Assembly (NCBI GenBank): GCA_023415395.1
Contig: JAEZKN010000466.1
Location: forward strand, 1-8,012
DNA: 8,012 nucleotides
Direction of reading: 5' to 3'
Source: Actinomycetes bacterium
GTDB lineage: Bacteria > Actinomycetota > Actinomycetes > Propionibacteriales > Nocardioidaceae
Part shown: positions 6,043 to 8,012 of the stretch, in pieces
Numbering within the stretch: position 1 is the stretch's first letter
How the letters are laid out: each line of letters begins with the position of its first letter
Notes under the pieces: model-generated
What the model saw: the letters and a program-made list of their open reading frames with translations, nothing else
The model's database searches: none
Told to the model about the DNA's origin: nothing
Made by a program: the position numbers and the translations under genes

Positions 6043-7517
6043 CGCGCCGCCTGACCGCTGCCGAGCTGATCGACCTCGTCCTCGACGAAGGGTCCTGGAC
6101 CTCGTGGGACACGCCCCCGGCGTACGGCGACATTTCCGAGGCCTACGCCGCCGAGCTCGCCGCCGCGCGGGAGAAGAGCGGCGTCGACGAGTCCGTGCTG
6201 ACCGGCGAGGGCCTGATGCGGGGCCGCCGGGTGGCGGTGGTGATGGGCGAGTTCAAGTTCCTCGCCGGCTCGATCGGCCGCGCCTCCGCCGACCGCCTGG
6301 TCACCGCGATCGAGCGCGCCACCCGCGAGGGCCTGCCGCTGCTCGCGGGCCCGGTCAGCGGCGGCACCCGGATGCAGGAGGGCACGCCGGCGTTCGTGCA
6401 GATGGTCCGGATCACCGAGGCCGTCGCCGCCCACAAGGACGCGGGGCTGCCCTACCTCGTCTACCTGCGCCACCCCACCACCGGCGGCGTGATGGCGTCG
6501 TGGGGCTCGCTCGGGCACGTCACCGTCGGTGAGCCCGGCGCGCTGATCGGCTTCCTCGGCCCGCGGGTCTACGAGGCGCTCTACGGCAAGCCGTTCCCCG
6601 AGGGCGTGCAGACCGCGGAGAACCTCTACGCCCACGGCATCATCGACGCCGTCCTCCCACCCGAGGAGATCGCGGGGATCCTGGACCGCGCGCTCGCGGT
6701 GATCCTCGCGCCCCGCCACGGCATCGAGCCGGGGCCGGCGCCCGTCCCGCTCTCGCCGCTCCCCGACGTGGAGACCTGGGACGCGGTCACCCGGTCGCGG
6801 CGCCCCGACCGCCCCGGCGTACGCCGGCTGCTGAAGTACGCCGCCAGCGACGTCATCCCGCTCAACGGCACCGGCCAGGGCGAGCACGACCCGGGGCTGC
6901 TGCTCGCGCTGGTGCGCTTCGGCCAGGCGCCGTGCGTCTTCCTGGGGCAGGACCGGCGCGGCCAGACCCGCGAGCACCCGATGGGCCCGGAGGCCCTGCG
7001 CGAGGCCCAGCGCGGGATGCGGCTCGCCTCGGAGCTGAACCTGCCGCTGGTCACCGTCATCGACACCCCCGGTGCGGCGCTGTCGGCCGAGGCCGAGAAC
7101 GGCGGGATGGCCGGTGAGATCGCGCGCTGCCTCAGCGAGCTGGTCACCGTCCGCGCCCCCACGCTGTGCCTGATGCTCGGCGAGGGCAACGGGGGCGGCG
7201 CGCTGGCCTTCCTCCCGGCCGACCGGGTGATCGCCGCCCAGCACGCATGGCTCTCCCCGCTCCCGCCCGAGGGCGCCAGCGCGATCGTCCACCGCGACCT
7301 CGACCACGCGCCCGAGATGGCGCGCGCCCAGCAGGTCCGCGCCCTGGACCTGCGCGAGCGCGGCATCGTCGACCGGATCGTCACCGAGCACCCCGACGCC
7401 GCCGACGAGCCCGAGGCCTTCTGCCAGCGGGTCGGCGCGGTCCTCGAGCACGAGCTGGCCGCCCTGCTCGACGCCGGCCCGGGTGCCCCGGCGGACCGCG
7501 CGCGCCGCTACTTGTAA
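6039..7517 (+). CDS. Fused acyl-CoA carboxylase carboxyltransferase (AccD-like plus AccA-like halves)
   Basis: This 492-residue protein carries two crotonase-fold carboxyltransferase halves. The N-terminal half (about 1-230) matches the beta side: GGTRMQEG (108-115), PTTGGVMASWG, then EPGALIGFLGPRVYE and PEGVQTAENL. The C-terminal half (about 260-480) matches the alpha side: IDTPGA (341-346), GEGNGGGAL (381-389) and PEGASAIVHRD. These motifs build the two oxyanion holes and the acyl-CoA/carboxybiotin pockets that move CO2 from biotin to acyl-CoA. The cysteine zinc ribbon of bacterial AccD is absent: the N-terminus begins directly with MTRRLTAAELIDLVLDEGSW. The protein needs a biotin carboxylase and a biotin carrier encoded elsewhere. 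Substrate choice (acetyl-, propionyl- or another acyl-CoA) cannot be read from the sequence. The gene overlaps the upstream SDR gene, and its stop codon lies inside a large inverted repeat. Confidence 0.9.
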   Translation: MTRRLTAAELIDLVLDEGSWTSWDTPPAYGDISEAYAAELAAAREKSGVDESVLTGEGLMRGRRVAVVMGEFKFLAGSIGRASADRLVTAIERATREGLPLLAGPVSGGTRMQEGTPAFVQMVRITEAVAAHKDAGLPYLVYLRHPTTGGVMASWGSLGHVTVGEPGALIGFLGPRVYEALYGKPFPEGVQTAENLYAHGIIDAVLPPEEIAGILDRALAVILAPRHGIEPGPAPVPLSPLPDVETWDAVTRSRRPDRPGVRRLLKYAASDVIPLNGTGQGEHDPGLLLALVRFGQAPCVFLGQDRRGQTREHPMGPEALREAQRGMRLASELNLPLVTVIDTPGAALSAEAENGGMAGEIARCLSELVTVRAPTLCLMLGEGNGGGALAFLPADRVIAAQHAWLSPLPPEGASAIVHRDLDHAPEMARAQQVRALDLRERGIVDRIVTEHPDAADEPEAFCQRVGAVLEHELAALLDAGPGAPADRARRYL

Positions 7518-7585
7518 CGCGGGGTTAGGACCACTATGAACCCGTTCGAACGGGGTCACCACAAGTCCTAACCCCGCGTTACAAG
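7511..7585. repeat. Nested inverted repeat spanning the carboxyltransferase stop codon
   Basis: The arms 7511-7531 and 7565-7585 are perfect 21-bp reverse complements, beginning CTTGTAACGCGGGG on the left. Between them is a second palindrome, the 14-bp perfect CCCGTTCGAACGGG (7541-7554), extended with one mismatch to 7537-7558. As RNA this would form a very stable, branch-free long hairpin closing on UCGA. The left arm includes the last two codons and the TAA stop. No T-run follows, so a classical intrinsic terminator is not shown, although a hairpin-only terminator between this gene and the next is plausible. Each arm carries the TGTAACGCG half-site that recurs at 7605-7613. Confidence 0.92.
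7511..7585 (+). terminator. Possible hairpin terminator after the carboxyltransferase
   Basis: The position directly at the 3' end of the gene, the 21-bp GC-rich stem and the presence of a separate promoter just downstream all suit a transcription terminator or mRNA-stabilising hairpin. The absence of a U-tract (CGGGAGGG follows) lowers confidence. Because it is symmetric it would look the same to transcription from either strand. Confidence 0.4.
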
Positions 7586-7599
7586 CGGGAGGGACCAGG

Positions 7600-7613
7600 T
7601 GGAACGCGTTACA
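7600..7613. promoter_or_regulatory. KstR-type operator-like site upstream of the SDR gene
   Basis: TGGAACGCGTTACA matches every fixed position of TNNAACNNGTTNNA, the pattern described for KstR, the TetR-family repressor of cholesterol catabolism in mycobacteria and rhodococci. It ends nine bases before the ATG at 7623 and overlaps the candidate -10 element, a natural place for repression. The downstream gene resembles a hydroxysteroid dehydrogenase, which agrees with a steroid-related regulon. No kstR gene is in the window, and other TetR-family regulators bind similar sequences. Confidence 0.45.
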
Positions 7614-7615
7614 GT
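7610..7615 (+). promoter_or_regulatory. Possible leaderless-promoter -10 element (TACAGT) before the SDR gene
   Basis: TACAGT fits TANNNT and ends seven bases before the ATG at 7623, so transcription could begin at or next to the start codon. No Shine-Dalgarno sequence is present in TCCGCGCC before the ATG, which supports leaderless translation. No good -35 hexamer is seen at the expected distance. The element overlaps the right half of the KstR-like site. Confidence 0.4.
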
Positions 7616-7622
7616 CCGCGCC

Positions 7623-8012
7623 ATGAGGACGTACGTCGTGAGCGGGGCCGCGTCGGGGATCGGGGCTGCCACGGCGGAGCTGCTGCGGGGGCAGGGGCAC
7701 CGGGTGGTCACCGTGGACCTCCACGACGCCGACGTGACCGCGGACCTCGCGACGCCCGAGGGCCGCGCGCGGGCGGTGGCCGGGGTCCAGGGGCTGACCG
7801 ACGTCGTGCACGGGCTGGTGCCGGCGGCGGGGATCGCCGGCCGCACCGGCGTACCCGGTGACCTGCTGGTGTCGGTGAACTTCTTCGGCGCGGTCGCGCT
7901 GGTGCGGGGTCTCCACGACGAGCTGGCCCGGGCCGAGGGGGCGGGCGTGGTGCTGCTCGCCTCGAACTCGATCACCGGCATGCCGGGCTGGAACGCCCCG
8001 GTCGCGCAGGCC
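7623..8012 (+). CDS. Short-chain dehydrogenase, 3-alpha-hydroxysteroid dehydrogenase/carbonyl reductase-like, 3' end missing
   Basis: ATG at 7623 opens a frame that runs off the window after 130 residues. It is a classical SDR Rossmann domain: SGAASGIG (7-14) is the nucleotide loop, and D32 at the end of strand 2 favours NAD(H) over NADP(H). SVNFFG contains N86, and S114 in LLASNS is the probable catalytic serine. These features, the ADLATPEGR segment after strand 2 and the loss of the usual NNAG motif (here PAAG, 67-70) resemble the Comamonas testosteroni 3-alpha-hydroxysteroid dehydrogenase/carbonyl reductase. The YxxxK pair would lie beyond the window. The likely reaction is reversible oxidation of a hydroxyl group on a steroid or similar substrate. 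The KstR-like operator just upstream fits, but the substrate is unproven. Confidence 0.88.
   Translation, partial: MRTYVVSGAASGIGAATAELLRGQGHRVVTVDLHDADVTADLATPEGRARAVAGVQGLTDVVHGLVPAAGIAGRTGVPGDLLVSVNFFGAVALVRGLHDELARAEGAGVVLLASNSITGMPGWNAPVAQA

Noticed and set aside
7536..7571. Eleven-codon open frame (MNPFERGHHKS) inside the inverted repeat
   Set aside because: It sits entirely within the hairpin loop and arm, has only a weak AGGA upstream inside the stem, and is too short to support without conservation data.
5865..7916. Long open frame on the minus strand opposite the carboxyltransferase (683 codons)
   Set aside because: It has the same GC-driven artefact composition, crosses the inverted repeat and two real genes, and shows no domain motif.

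Overview
The window is very GC-rich, with strong G/C bias at third codon positions, GTG and TTG starts, and gene junctions of the GTGA/ATGA type. Together with the protein families this points to a high-GC actinobacterium. A Nocardioides-like member of the Propionibacteriales is my best guess, but that is an inference and no rRNA marker is present. All seven genes run on the plus strand and coding density is close to complete. No tRNA, rRNA, CRISPR array or insertion sequence is visible.

Layout. (1) 1-1287 is the 3' part of an M1-family zinc metallopeptidase, ending in a short intergenic gap. (2) 1347-4955 is a tight four-gene operon whose genes overlap by four bases at each junction. It encodes a polytopic PAS-containing sensor histidine kinase, a pyruvoyl-dependent arginine decarboxylase family protein with its Ser-Ser self-cleavage site, a GNAT-like protein with a degenerate acetyl-CoA loop, and a single-domain CheY-like response regulator. 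(3) After a 100-bp gap with a short direct repeat, 5056-7517 holds a two-gene unit: an extended-SDR NAD-dependent epimerase/reductase overlapping a fused beta/alpha-type acyl-CoA carboxyltransferase. (4) The stop codon of the carboxyltransferase lies inside a perfect 21-bp inverted repeat enclosing a second palindrome (7511-7585). (5) From 7623 to the window end is the 5' part of a short-chain dehydrogenase resembling 3-alpha-hydroxysteroid dehydrogenase/carbonyl reductase. It is preceded by a 14-bp site fitting the KstR-type pattern TNNAACNNGTTNNA, which overlaps a putative -10 element of a leaderless promoter.

Most interesting is the four-gene module. A membrane sensor kinase and its probable receiver partner bracket a polyamine-type decarboxylase and an acetyltransferase-like protein, with co-translational coupling throughout. 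This suggests a signalling circuit tied to agmatine or another decarboxylated amine. The grouping is read directly from the sequence; the function is inference. The second notable region is 7511-7625, where an unusual nested palindrome and a steroid-catabolism-type operator share half-sites upstream of the SDR gene.
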